From Candidatus Allofournierella pullicola (GTDB lineage Bacteria; Bacillota; Clostridia; Oscillospirales; Ruminococcaceae), in assembly GCA_019114225.1 (NCBI GenBank), contig DXFW01000039.1, positions 62,001 to 126,000 on the forward strand: DNA of 64,000 nucleotides, given 5' to 3'. Positions 35,724 to 45,500 of the stretch are shown in pieces. Positions within the stretch are counted from its first letter, which is position 1. Each line of letters begins with the position of its first letter. Below the pieces are notes generated by a model. The model ran no database searches and was not told where the DNA came from. It saw nothing but the letters and a program-made list of their open reading frames with translations. Position numbers and translations under genes: made by a program.

Positions 35724-36809
35724 TCATTTGCGGCGGAACTGCCCGCCGGCACAGCCCACGGCCAGGCCCGCCACTTCCAGCTCCAGCAGAGCGGCCAGGG
35801 CGCCGCCCGCGTCAAGGCCCGACCCGGCGGCCAGCGCCTCCAGCGGGCAGGGGGTCTGGGTCAGGCGGCCCAGCATGGCCTGTGCCCCTGCCGAGAGGGG
35901 CGGGGCCTTTTTTGGGGGGGCGGCGGGCTTTGTGCCCTGTGGGGCAAGGCCCAGCGCCTCCAGCAGCGCGCCGCCGCCGGTGACCATGCGGGCCCGGCCT
36001 TCCGCCAAAAGGCGGTTGGTGCCGGCGCACACCTCGCTGAAGATACCGCCCGGCACCGCCCACACCGCCCGGCCGTAGCGCTCGGCGTAGCCCACGGTGT
36101 TCATGGTGCCGCTTTTCTCCCGCGCCTCCACCACGCAGAGCGCGTCGCTGAGGGCGGCAATGAGGCGGTTGCGCAACAGGAAATTGCCCTTTTGGGCGCT
36201 CTCGCCGGGAAAGAACTCGCTGATGACCGCCCCCGTTTGCTCCATCTCGGCCCGCAGGCGGCGGTTGGAGGCGGGATAGGTCTGGTCGATGGGGGTGCCC
36301 AGCACCCCGATGGTGGGCGCGCCGGCGTTCACGGCGGCCTTGTGGGCTTCGCTGTCCAGCCCGTCGGCAAGGCCGCTGACGAGGCACACGCCCGCTTCGG
36401 CCAGCTGCCTGCCAATGCCGGCGGCGGCCTCCACCCCGTAGGCGCTGGGACGGCGGGAGCCGATCATGCCCACGGTGTGTCCGGCGTTCAGCGCCGAAAG
36501 GTCACCGGTGCAGAAGAGCACCGGAGGCGCGTCCTCGATGTCCTTGAGACGCGACGGATAATCCGGGTCGGCCATGGTGAGCACCTGGGCGTCCATTCGC
36601 ACACAGCGCGCCTCCATGGGCGCAAAAACGGCGGGATCGGTGGAAAGGCGGCTGCACTGGCCGGGAGTGAGCAGGCCGGAAAGATCCTCACGGCCCACCG
36701 CGTCAAACACCTCCCGGGCGCTGCCGTAAACCTCCAGCAGGCTGCGGCAGTGGGCCGCGCCGGGGCCCAGCACATAGGCCAGCCACAGCCAGCAGCAGGC
36801 GTCGGTCAT
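35724..36809 (-). CDS. dprA: DNA processing protein DprA
   Basis: Binds incoming single-stranded DNA and loads RecA in transformation. 361 residues. Rossmann-like core with VGMIGSRRPSAYG, CLVSGLADGLDSEAHKAAV and NFLLRNRLIAALSDALCVVEAREKSG. A C-terminal winged-helix domain (about 295-361) follows a short Pro/Lys linker. ATG 36809 overlaps the upstream methylase stop (ATGA). No other competence gene is seen here. Confidence 0.96.
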   Translation of the reverse strand: MTDACCWLWLAYVLGPGAAHCRSLLEVYGSAREVFDAVGREDLSGLLTPGQCSRLSTDPAVFAPMEARCVRMDAQVLTMADPDYPSRLKDIEDAPPVLFCTGDLSALNAGHTVGMIGSRRPSAYGVEAAAGIGRQLAEAGVCLVSGLADGLDSEAHKAAVNAGAPTIGVLGTPIDQTYPASNRRLRAEMEQTGAVISEFFPGESAQKGNFLLRNRLIAALSDALCVVEAREKSGTMNTVGYAERYGRAVWAVPGGIFSEVCAGTNRLLAEGRARMVTGGGALLEALGLAPQGTKPAAPPKKAPPLSAGAQAMLGRLTQTPCPLEALAAGSGLDAGGALAALLELEVAGLAVGCAGGQFRRK

Positions 36810-37588
36810 CTGCCCGCCCCCCGGAAGTGCCACAGCAGCACGCTGCCCGCCACGCCGGCGTTGAGGCTTTCCACCTTGTCGGTGATGGGAATGCGCACCG
36901 CCGCGTCGCAGGCGGCGATGGCGGCGTCGGTGAGGCCCTGGCCCTCGCTGCCGATGACCAGGCACACCCCGCCGGGCAATGCGGCGGGCACCTCGTCCAG
37001 CGGGCGGCTGTTGTAGAGGGCGGCGGCCAGCGCCGTCACGCCCTTTTGCCGCAGGGCGGCCAGCGCGTCGGGCAGATGGGGCGTGGGCACCACCTTGAGG
37101 CGCGCCGCGGCGCCCATGGAGGCCCGCAGGGCCTTGGGGCCGAAGGGGTCGGCGCAGCCCGGCGAGAGCAAAATGCCCTCGAAGCCGAAGGCGGCGGCGC
37201 TGCGCAGCAGCGCCCCCACGTTGCCGGGGTCCTGCACCCGTTCCAGCGCCAGCAGGCGGCCGGGCACGGGCAGGTCCTCAAAGCGGGCGGCGGGGCGCTG
37301 GAACACGCCGAACACCCCCTGATGGGAGGCGCCCTCCGCCAGCTTTTCGGCCACGTGCTCCTCCACCAGATAGCTCTCCCGCCCCAGGTGTTCCAGCGCG
37401 GGGGTCTTTTCCAGCGCCGCGGCGGTATAATATATTACCTTTAAAGGGCAGGCGGCGGCCAAATCGGTACAGAGCTTTAAGCCCTCCGCGAAGAAGGCGT
37501 TTTCGCTCCCGCGGAAGGCCGCCGAACGGGCCAGCTTGCAGGCATATTTTATTTTGTCGTTTTCGCGGCTGGTAATGCGCTGGGCCAC
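36806..37588 (-). CDS. TrmH/SpoU family RNA 2'-O-methyltransferase
   Basis: SPOUT-fold RNA methyltransferase, 260 residues from the GTG at 37588. An N-terminal substrate-binding domain (ITSRENDKIKYACKL, FFAEGLKLCTDL) is followed by the knotted SAM domain with LALERVQDPGNVGALLRSAAAFGFEGILLS, LVIGSEGQGL and IPITDKVESLNAGVAGSVLLW. These three motifs define the family. Start choice: GTG 37588 has GAGAGG 6 bp upstream and fits family N-termini; ATGs at 37630 and 37657 are possible. Target (rRNA or tRNA) cannot be read off. Confidence 0.92.
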   Translation of the reverse strand: MAQRITSRENDKIKYACKLARSAAFRGSENAFFAEGLKLCTDLAAACPLKVIYYTAAALEKTPALEHLGRESYLVEEHVAEKLAEGASHQGVFGVFQRPAARFEDLPVPGRLLALERVQDPGNVGALLRSAAAFGFEGILLSPGCADPFGPKALRASMGAAARLKVVPTPHLPDALAALRQKGVTALAAALYNSRPLDEVPAALPGGVCLVIGSEGQGLTDAAIAACDAAVRIPITDKVESLNAGVAGSVLLWHFRGAGR

Positions 37589-37654
37589 TTCGCACCTCTC
37601 AAAACAAGGCCCGCCGCGCCGAAGGCTCATCCCCGGCGCGGGGCCTTTTGCTGT

Positions 37655-37703
37655 CAATACAAAGCGACGCCCGTGCGTGCGCGCGGGCGTTGCTCGTTTT
37701 TTT
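37655..37703 (-). terminator. Terminator after rplT (bidirectional)
   Basis: Stem GC.ACGCCCG / CGGGCGT.GC (37664-37693). Minus strand tail TTTGTATT; the plus-strand side has a run of seven T. Confidence 0.7.
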
Positions 37704-37705
37704 AT

Positions 37706-38059
37706 TTACAGCGCCTTCTTGGCGGTCTCCACCAGAGCGGCGAAGCCGGCCTGGTCGTGGATGGCCATCTCGCTGAGCATTTTGCGGTTCAACTCGATGC
37801 CGGCCTTCTTCAGGCCGTTCATGAAGCTGGAGTAGTTCATGCCCAGAGGACGAACAGCGTTGTTGATGCGGGTGATCCACAGGTTGCGGAACTGGCGCTT
37901 CTTCAGCTTGCGGCCGATGAAGGCGTAGTTGCCGCTCTTCATCACCTGCTGTTTGGCCATCTTGAAATGCTTGGATTTGCTGCCGTAGAAGCCCTTGGCC
38001 AGCTTCAGGGTCTTCTTTCTGCGTTTGCGAGTCATCATCGCGCCTTTGATACGAGCCAT
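37706..38059 (-). CDS. rplT: 50S ribosomal protein L20
   Basis: 117 residues, basic. [24 protein letters not shown] begins the protein (split: [20 protein letters not shown]) and [18 protein letters not shown] follows; unmistakable L20. Third gene of the infC operon. In several bacteria L20 represses this operon by binding the leader, and the infC leader here holds an attenuator-like hairpin. Confidence 0.98.
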   Translation of the reverse strand: MARIKGAMMTRKRRKKTLKLAKGFYGSKSKHFKMAKQQVMKSGNYAFIGRKLKKRQFRNLWITRINNAVRPLGMNYSSFMNGLKKAGIELNRKMLSEMAIHDQAGFAALVETAKKAL

Positions 38060-38117
38060 TGTTCTATCTCCTTTACAGTCACTTGTCGGTTTTCAGGGTC
38101 CTTGCCTTTTAAAGACC

Positions 38118-38321
38118 TCAGGCGTAGGGCAGCATGGCCTTGACAGCGGCTGCATTGGTCTTGTCGGCGTAGGCGTTCTTGCGGTAGCCCCGTTTGATCT
38201 TGGTGGTCTTGCCGTGGCCGTTGAGCAGGTGGCTGCGGTAAGCATGGCCGCGTTTCACTTTGCCGGTCTTGGTGAGCTTGAAGCGCTTTTTCGCACCGGA
38301 ATGGGTTTTGATTTTAGGCAT
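38118..38321 (-). CDS. rpmI: 50S ribosomal protein L35
   Basis: 67 residues. [20 protein letters not shown] and [20 protein letters not shown] match L35 over its length. GGAGG before ATG 38321. Lies between infC and rplT in the standard order. Confidence 0.98.
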   Translation of the reverse strand: MPKIKTHSGAKKRFKLTKTGKVKRGHAYRSHLLNGHGKTTKIKRGYRKNAYADKTNAAAVKAMLPYA

Positions 38322-38346
38322 TGTTCGTTCCTCCTAAGATTTTGTG

Positions 38347-38880
38347 TTACTTCTGCTGGGCGCCGGGCTTGGGGCTCATGAACATCTGCATGCTGCGCCC
38401 CTCCAGTTTGGGAGCCTTGTCGACCTGCGCGTCGGGCAGTGCGTCGGCAAAGCGCTTTTCCACCTCGAGGCCCAGATTGGTGTGGGCCATCTCGCGGCCG
38501 CGGAACCGGATGGAGACCTTGATCTTGTGGCCCGCCTTCAGGAACTTCTCGGCCTGGTTGACCTTGGTGTTGAAGTCGTTGGTGTCGATGTTCAGGGAAA
38601 GGCGGATCTCCTTGATCTCAATGACCTTCTGGTTCTTCTTGGCTTCCTTTTCGCGCTTTTGCTGCTCGAAACGGTATTTGCCGTAGTCCAGGATCTTGCA
38701 CACAGGCGGCACAGCCTGCGGTGCGATCTTCACCAGATCCAGGTCCTGCTCCTGCGCCAGCCGCAGAGCTTCCCGGCCGGACATAACGCCCAGCTGGCTG
38801 CCGTCTGCGCCGATCAGGCGGACTTCCCTGTCACGAATGGCCTCGTTGATCTCGATCTCTTTTTTGCCGTTGGTAGCGAT
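38347..38880 (-). CDS. infC: Translation initiation factor IF-3, probable AUC start
   Basis: Prevents subunit joining and checks start codons. N-terminal INEAIRDREVRLIGADGSQLG, linker KILDYGKYRFEQQKREKEAK, and C-terminal KVSIRFRGREMAHTNLG. I start it at ATC 38880 (I-A-T-N-G-K-K), giving 177 residues, because GGGGGTG lies about 7 bp upstream. The only ATG nearby (38901) has no SD, and the SD would fall inside its coding part. Non-AUG starts (AUU, AUC) are known for infC, where IF-3 discriminates against its own start codon. A conventional caller would give 38347-38901. Confidence 0.9.
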   Translation of the reverse strand: MATNGKKEIEINEAIRDREVRLIGADGSQLGVMSGREALRLAQEQDLDLVKIAPQAVPPVCKILDYGKYRFEQQKREKEAKKNQKVIEIKEIRLSLNIDTNDFNTKVNQAEKFLKAGHKIKVSIRFRGREMAHTNLGLEVEKRFADALPDAQVDKAPKLEGRSMQMFMSPKPGAQQK

Positions 38881-38910
38881 TTGGATGCACCCCCATATCA
38901 TTTGCCCGGA

Positions 38911-38947
38911 AAAATGAACGCGGCCGCCGATTTCCGGCAGCCGCGCG
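38911..38947 (-). promoter_or_regulatory. Attenuator-like hairpin in the infC leader
   Basis: Minus strand stem CGCGGC.GCCG / CGGC.GCCGCG followed by TTCATTTTT, just before the infC SD. Shape and position suit transcription attenuation, as known for L20 leaders (inference). Other GC hairpins occur between 38950 and 39040. Confidence 0.5.
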
Positions 38948-39057
38948 AACACACAAAGCGCACCGCGCCCAAAAGCGCGGGGAGCATGTTGACCCGGGCC
39001 CGTGGGGCCCCAAGGTGAGCGCGGCGGCAAACCGTCAGCTGCTTTCTTTACCCGAAT

Positions 39058-39086
39058 AGCTTACCACGCCCAAGGGCCCGTGTCAA
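39058..39086 (-). promoter_or_regulatory. Promoter of infC-rpmI-rplT
   Basis: Minus strand perfect TTGACA (39086-39081), a 17-bp spacer and TAAGCT (39063-39058). This leaves a leader of about 170 nt before infC. Confidence 0.55.
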
Positions 39087-39104
39087 GCGGTTTTTTGAAA
39101 AAAA

Positions 39105-42100
39105 TCAGCCAAGGGGCACATCGAGCTCCCGTCCGAGGGCAAAGCTGTAGAGGGTGAGCTTTGTCACTGGCTTTGAAAACCGCCGCCCGATGGCCGCCGC
39201 GTACATTTGCAGCTGGGCGGCGTAGGCGCTGACCAGCTGCGCCTCGTCCTTGCCCCGGTCGGTCTTGTAGTCCAGAATTTCCAGGTGGTTTTCAAACTCC
39301 AGCACCACGTCCGCCACGCCCTGCACCAGCACCCGCGCGCCGCTCCGGCCCGCCTCGGGCGCAACATCCCCCGCGGGGATGGAGGTGATGAAGGCATACT
39401 CCCGCAGAACGCTTTGGGCGGCCTGCAGCCGGGCGAAGGCCGCGCTTTCAAAAAAGCCGCGCAGCTTGTCCCAGGGCAGGCTGTGGTGCTGCTCGGCGGA
39501 CAAGAGCTTCGCCTCCAGCTGGCGGCGGCCCTCCCCTTGCGGGTCTTTGGCCGCGGCGGCCAGGTCGGCGTGCTGCAAAAAGGCGTGGAGGGCGCTGCCC
39601 TGTTCCGCGCCGGTGAGGCCCTCTTTGTACATGAAGGCCGGGCGGGCGGGGATGAGCTCCTCGCCGGTGTGGGCCAGGGCGGTGACGCTGACCTTCGCGG
39701 GCACCGTTTGCAGCGCGGCCCGGGGGCTGCGCCAGGCAAGGCGCCCGGCCAGCGCCGAGGCGAGGGCTTCGTCCGGGGCGGCGGCGGGCAGGCCCGCAGC
39801 CGCGGCAGGCGCGGCGGCCGCCTCCTCCGGCTGCTGGAAGGCGACGGTGAGCGTGTCGGCCAGGGGGCGGGGGCGCACCGGCACCGGCGCGTTCACCAGG
39901 CCCCGCAGGGCCCCGGCGGAAGGATGGGAAAGCAGCGCCGCCAGCACCCAGTCCGCCCGGCTGGCACAATGCTGCAAAAGGTAGGGCTGACACCGGCCCG
40001 CGGCGGTGAGCTGGGCCGCCAGCCGCTCCAGGGTGCCCAGGGGATTTTTCAGGCTCATGGTGAGCAGCAGGCGGTCCTTCGCCCGGGTGGCGGCCACATA
40101 GAACACCCGCATTTCCTCGCTCACCGCGTCCGCCGTCTGGGCGGCCTGCACCGCCCGCAGGGGGGCGGTGGTGTAGGTGCCGCCCGTCCCGGCCCGCAGG
40201 GTGAGCCCCAGGCCGAGCCTGGGGTGGAGCACCACCGGGGCGATGAGGTCCTCCCGGTTGAAGGGCCGGTCCAGCCCGGCGGCGATGACCACCGGGAATT
40301 CCAGGCCCTTGGAGCGGTGCACCGTCATAATGGACACGCACCCCGGGCGGCTCTGGCCCTGCTCGGGGCCGGGCACGCCGCCCCCTGCCAGGGCCGCGTC
40401 CATGGCCCGCACCACGCCGGCAAGGCCGTTTTTGCCGCAGTCGGCGGCAAAGGCGGCAAAGCGGCGCAGATTCTGCCGCCGGGTCTGGCCTTCCTCCATG
40501 GCGCCGGCGGCGGCAAGGCAGCCCGTGCGCAGGAAAATTTCTTCCATCAGCCGGTCCACCGGCAGGGTCTGGGCCAGCCGCTGCAGCCCCCGCAGCCAGT
40601 CCATGAAGGCGGCGGTCTTGGGCTCGCCGGCGGCGCTCACCGCGCCGTAGAAGCTGCCCTCGGGCCGCAGGGCGCGCAGCCGCACCAGGTCGTCCGGCTC
40701 AAAGCCCGAAAGCCCCAGCATGACCGCCGCCAGGTGTACGTCCTGGGCGGGGTTGTCCAGCACGCGCACCAGGCTGGCCAGCACCCGCACTTCCGGCGCG
40801 TCCAGCAAGTTTTCGGCCCGGTCCACATAGACCGGGATCCCCTCGGCCTCCAGCGCGTCGGCATAGACGTCAAAATTCGACCGGCTGCGGGTGAGGATAC
40901 AAAAGTCCTCATAGGCGGCGGGCCGCTCGCCCGCTGCCCCCCGCACGGTGAAGCCGGAGCCGGGACCGGTCAGCTCCCGGATCCGCCGGGCGATGAAGGC
41001 TGCCTCGGCGGCAGGGCCTCCGTCTCCTTCCAGAACATGCACCTCGCACCCGCCGGCGTAGCCGCCGTAGGCCGAAAGGCCCGGCACCAGCTTTTCGCCG
41101 GGGCCGTAGTCCACGCCGCCCACCTGCTCGCTCATCACTGCCTCAAAGATGGCGTTGACCCCGTCGATGACCCCCGGGGCACTGCGGAAGTTGGCGTCCA
41201 GAAAGACCTTTTGAGGGCCGGGCTGGCCATGGGGCGCATAGCGGGCCAGTTTTTCCCGGAACACCTCCGGGTCCGCCTGGCGGAAACGGTAGATACTCTG
41301 TTTCAAATCGCCCACAAAGAAGAGGTTCTCGCCGCCGGGGGCGGCCAGGGCGGCATAGAGCGCGTCCTGCAAAGCGTTGGTGTCCTGGTATTCGTCCACC
41401 ATCACCGCCGCGTATTCCCGCCACAGCTGGCCCGCCAGCTCGGTGCGCGCGCCCTCCGGCGTTTGCAGCAGGCGCAGGGCCAGGTGCTCCACGTCGCTGA
41501 ATTCCAGCAGTTTTTCCTCGCACTTGGCCTGCCAGAAACGGTCGGTGAAGTCCTGCTCGGCCCGCACCAGCGCCGCCACCAGCGGCGCGGCGGCGGCCCG
41601 GTCGGCGGCAAATTCTTCTTCGGTGCAGACGAACACCGCGTCCTGCAGGCGGGCGAAGGTCTTTTTCAAAACGTCCCGCCGGGCTTTGATCCGCTCCATA
41701 TGGCAGCCTTTGTAGCCCCGCACCGCCTTGAGGGGCTGGTAGCTGAGGGCGCGGAAGGCGTCGAGAACATCGTTCCAGGGCGCGGCGGACACGGCGGCCT
41801 CCACCGCCTGGGCGGCGTCCACATCGCTTTGCAATGCGGGCAGATAGTTGCCCAGCTCCCCGTCCGCCTGGGCCTCGGCCAGGTTCTCCAGCGCCAGCGA
41901 AAGGGCGCACTTCGCCCCCCGCAGGCCCTCGGCCCGCAGGGCCTTGCCCCACTCGGTGGCGTCCAGCGGGCTGTTTCCGGCCCAGTCGGCGGCCAGCTTT
42001 TCCAGGCTCTTTTCCGGGAAGGGCATGCTGGAAAGGAAGTCATAGAGCTGCTCCAGCACCCGTGCGGCCTGCTTGTCGCTGCGGCTCTTGCCGTAGAGAT

Positions 42101-42566
42101 CGGCAAAGGCGCAGAAATCCGGGTCGGTGTAGGCGTTTTCCAGCGCGGCGGCCAGCGCCTCGGCCCGCAGCCGGGCCAGCTGAGGCCCGTCGGCGGTGGA
42201 AAAATCCGGCGGAATGTCCAGTTTTCCGAAATGGGTCTGCACCAGCTGCAGGCAGAAGGAGTCGATGGTGCCAATGCTGGCCCGCTGCAGCAGCATTCGC
42301 TGGCGGCGCAGCCAGGCCGAACCGGGGTGTTTTGCCTGCTCGGCGGCCAGCCGGTCGGCCAGCTTTGCCCGCAGGCTTGCCGCCGCCGCCCGGGTGAAGG
42401 TGACGATGAGCAGTTTGTCGGCGGGCACGGGGTCCTTCTCCCGGGTGAGCAGGCGCACCGCCCGCTCCACCAGAACGGCGGTCTTGCCGCTGCCCGCGGC
42501 GGCGCTCACCAGCAGGGCCGCGCCCTCGTGGTCGATGGCGGCGCGCTGGTCTTTGGTGAACTGCAT
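39105..42566 (-). CDS. addA: ATP-dependent helicase/nuclease subunit A
   Basis: UvrD-like helicase-nuclease of the AddAB recombination complex, which resects double-strand breaks. 1153 residues. Walker A SAAAGSGKT at 21-29. Further helicase motifs are VDEYQDTN (about 410), FVGDLKQSIYRFRQADP and MTVHRSKGLEFPVVI. The C-terminal RecB-type nuclease has LVQGVADVVLE and DYKTD at 1099-1103. ATG 42566 with GGGGGAAGGA upstream. Overlapping long frames on the plus strand are artefacts of GC-rich coding. Confidence 0.97.
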   Translation of the reverse strand: MQFTKDQRAAIDHEGAALLVSAAAGSGKTAVLVERAVRLLTREKDPVPADKLLIVTFTRAAAASLRAKLADRLAAEQAKHPGSAWLRRQRMLLQRASIGTIDSFCLQLVQTHFGKLDIPPDFSTADGPQLARLRAEALAAALENAYTDPDFCAFADLYGKSRSDKQAARVLEQLYDFLSSMPFPEKSLEKLAADWAGNSPLDATEWGKALRAEGLRGAKCALSLALENLAEAQADGELGNYLPALQSDVDAAQAVEAAVSAAPWNDVLDAFRALSYQPLKAVRGYKGCHMERIKARRDVLKKTFARLQDAVFVCTEEEFAADRAAAAPLVAALVRAEQDFTDRFWQAKCEEKLLEFSDVEHLALRLLQTPEGARTELAGQLWREYAAVMVDEYQDTNALQDALYAALAAPGGENLFFVGDLKQSIYRFRQADPEVFREKLARYAPHGQPGPQKVFLDANFRSAPGVIDGVNAIFEAVMSEQVGGVDYGPGEKLVPGLSAYGGYAGGCEVHVLEGDGGPAAEAAFIARRIRELTGPGSGFTVRGAAGERPAAYEDFCILTRSRSNFDVYADALEAEGIPVYVDRAENLLDAPEVRVLASLVRVLDNPAQDVHLAAVMLGLSGFEPDDLVRLRALRPEGSFYGAVSAAGEPKTAAFMDWLRGLQRLAQTLPVDRLMEEIFLRTGCLAAAGAMEEGQTRRQNLRRFAAFAADCGKNGLAGVVRAMDAALAGGGVPGPEQGQSRPGCVSIMTVHRSKGLEFPVVIAAGLDRPFNREDLIAPVVLHPRLGLGLTLRAGTGGTYTTAPLRAVQAAQTADAVSEEMRVFYVAATRAKDRLLLTMSLKNPLGTLERLAAQLTAAGRCQPYLLQHCASRADWVLAALLSHPSAGALRGLVNAPVPVRPRPLADTLTVAFQQPEEAAAAPAAAAGLPAAAPDEALASALAGRLAWRSPRAALQTVPAKVSVTALAHTGEELIPARPAFMYKEGLTGAEQGSALHAFLQHADLAAAAKDPQGEGRRQLEAKLLSAEQHHSLPWDKLRGFFESAAFARLQAAQSVLREYAFITSIPAGDVAPEAGRSGARVLVQGVADVVLEFENHLEILDYKTDRGKDEAQLVSAYAAQLQMYAAAIGRRFSKPVTKLTLYSFALGRELDVPLG

Positions 42567-42582
42567 GGTTTCCTTCCCCCTC

Positions 42583-45500
42583 TCATTCCTGCCTGCGGCA
42601 GACGTTTCTGTAATCGCACCAGCGGCAGTGCGTCTCTTTTTTGCGTCCGGCGGCCAGCGGCTCGGCGGCGATGTGCCCGGCGTAGAGTTCCTCAGCCATC
42701 TGCACCACCAGGCCGTCCAGCTCGCCCTGCAGCCTTGCCAGTTCCTCCACCGAGGTGAGGGCCTCGCCCAGGCGCGGGTTGCCCGCCTTGTCGAAGCGCA
42801 CCGGCACATACAGGCCGGTGGCGGCGCTGTCCATGGCGGTGAGCACGTCCGGCTCGTCCACCACCACGCCTTCCACCTTGTAGTCCAGCCCCGCGGCGGC
42901 GGTGGCGCGGTCGGCGCGGGCGGGAGCCGGGTCGGCCATCAGGTAGAGCACGCCCGCCGGGGCGGGGTTTTCGAACTTGTCGCCGGCATTGCGCACCAGC
43001 GTGAACAGATAGACCAGCATTTGGCAGTTGAGGCCCCGGCGCACGTCCTCCAGAAGGAACTCCTTGCTGCCGGTCTTGTAGTCCACCACCCGCAGCCAGG
43101 TCTTGTCCCCCTCGCGGCAGGCGTCCACCCGGTCGATCTTGCCCACCATGCGCACCGTCTCGCCGGTCTTTGTGGTGAGCACCACCGGCGGCACCTGGTC
43201 CGGGCCGCTGCCGATCCCCAGTTCGAAGGCCACCGGGCGGAACGCCCCCTGGCGCTGTTCGGCCTGGATGTAGCCCAGCAGCGCGGCGGCGCTTTTTTGC
43301 AGCCGGCGGATGAGGTATTCAAAGCGGGCGCCGGTGCCGGGCATGTTGACGGCCACATATTCCCGGGTGACGGAGGCGGCAAGGTCCGCCAGCTCCGTCT
43401 CGGAGAGGTCCACAAAGCCCTCCCCCGCCCGCTTCAGGGCCTGCTCCAGGATATAGTGCACCAGCGTGCCGGTCTGGTCGGCGGTGAGGGCCGCCTGCTT
43501 GCGGGGGCGCGCCCGCAGCACATACTCCAGAAAATAGGCGAAGGGGCAGGAATAATACCGCTCCATCCGGCTGGGAGAAAGGCGCAGACTGCCTCCCAGC
43601 AGGCGGTGCATGGCCGCGGTGTCCCGCACCTGGAAGGGCTCGGCCAGCGCCGCGCGGCGCACCGGCGCCAGGGCGGTTTTGCCCGCTTCGCTGCCTTCCA
43701 CCGCCTGATAGAGGGCGGCGGTGGCGGGGCTTTGGGCGTTCCAGGTCTGGCCCAGCAGATCCAGGGCGGCGGCGGGAGTGGCGGCAAGGTCCGCCGTTTC
43801 CAGCGCGGGCGCGGCGGGCTCAAGACACGCCTTCACCTCTGCCAGGGCGCTGGTCACCGGCAGGGAGGCCGGGCCGGCGGCCCAGCTCATCCACACCCCT
43901 TTGGCGGCGGCGGTGAGGGCTTTGTAAAAGCAGACCTGCTCGCGCACCATGCGGTTTTCAAAGCAGTCGGGCATTTCCACGCCCTGGCGGATGAGGGCGT
44001 CCCGCTCGGCGTGGGTCAGAAGGCCCCGTTCGCCCGGGGCGGCGGGGAACTCCCCCTCCGCGAGGCCCAGCACAAAGCAATAGTCCGGCTCGTCCAGGCG
44101 CATGCGCCCGGCGGTGGTGAAGATCACCGCGTCCAGGCTCTGGGGAATGTGCCCCAGGTCGGTGGTGCGGGCCAGCAGGTCGAACAATTCGCCGTACTCG
44201 GCGGCAGGCAGGGTCTCGTCGCCCAGCAGCAGGGCCATCTGGTCCAGCAGGTCGGCGGCCAGGTCCCACACCCGCACCGCCTCCTCGGCGGCGGGAATGC
44301 CCTCCTGCTGTTTCAGCATTTCGGCGGAGGCGGTGAGCTTGTCTTCCGCCCCCAGGGCCAACATGGTGCGGAAAAGCGTTTCGCACAATGCGGCGGCGGG
44401 CTTTTTGCGCGCCGAGGCCGCAAAGTTCGCCAGCACCGGCACCAGCGCTTGCCGGGCGGCCTCCGCCAGCGCCAGCTGCTCGGCGTCCGCCGGGCGCATT
44501 TCGCCCCCGAACCCCGCGGGCGAGAGGGTGAAGGGCTGCTGCCACTGGGCGGCGGAGAGCTGCCAGGTGTAGGCGTAGTTTTCCAGCGCGCAGAGCTGGG
44601 CTTCCGAGAGGCTCGTCAGGCCGGTCTTGGCCACCGCCAGCACCGTCTCGGTGGAAACGCCCCGGCGCACAAGGTTCAGCAGCGCCTTCACCAGCCGCAG
44701 CGGCGCGGCGTGCTCGGCGCTGGCCGGCTCGTCAAAGAAAAGGGGGATCCCCGCCAGCCGGAACTCATAGCGCACGGCGGCGAGATACTGGGAAGCGTCC
44801 CGGCAGATGACCGCCATCTTGCCGTAGGGCACCCCCGCCCGGGCCAGCTTTGCCGCCGCAGCGGCGGCCAGCTTTGCCTCCGTCTGGCGGTCCTCCGCCC
44901 GCAGAAGGGTGAGCTGGCCGGGATCGGCAGGACCCTGGGCGGGCGAGCCGCCCGCCAGCAGCCCGGCCAGCCGGGTCAGGTCCGGGGCGGCTTTGTGGCG
45001 TTTGTCCTCGGTCAAAACCACCGGCGAAGCCACCGCCACGCCGTTTTTGCGGGCCATGGCCCGCAGCGCTCCGGCCATCTTTTTGGCCCCGCTGAACAGG
45101 CCCAGCCCTTCCTCGTTATCCTCCAGCCCGTCGGCGCACAGGGCCACCGTGATGGACTGGGCGCAGGGCAGCATGGCCTCCAGCATTTTGCGCTTGGGGG
45201 CGTTGAAGGTGTCGAACTCATCGATGAACACGGCGGTGCCGGCAAAAAAGTCCGGCGCGAGGCGCTCGGCGGCGGCGGCCACCCGGTCGGTGGGGTCCAT
45301 GGCCGCGCCTTCCAGAAGGCTCTGGTAGGCGGCGTAGACTCCCGCCAGCTCCCGCAGCTTTTCCCCCGAGGCCCCCGCCCCGGCCGCCAGCTGTTCCAGC
45401 TGGACGGCGCTCACCCCGGCGCTTTTCAGCTCGTTCAGGGTCTCGGCGCACTTTTCGCAGAAGGCGGTGCTGCGCCGGTGGCGGCTGTAGTAGTGCACCG

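Noticed and set aside
37621..37650. Promoter for the TrmH-type methylase gene using a TTGACA near the rplT terminator
   Set aside because: TTGACA is present on the minus strand, but no -10 box lies 16-18 bp downstream. Read-through past the rplT terminator region is not excluded.
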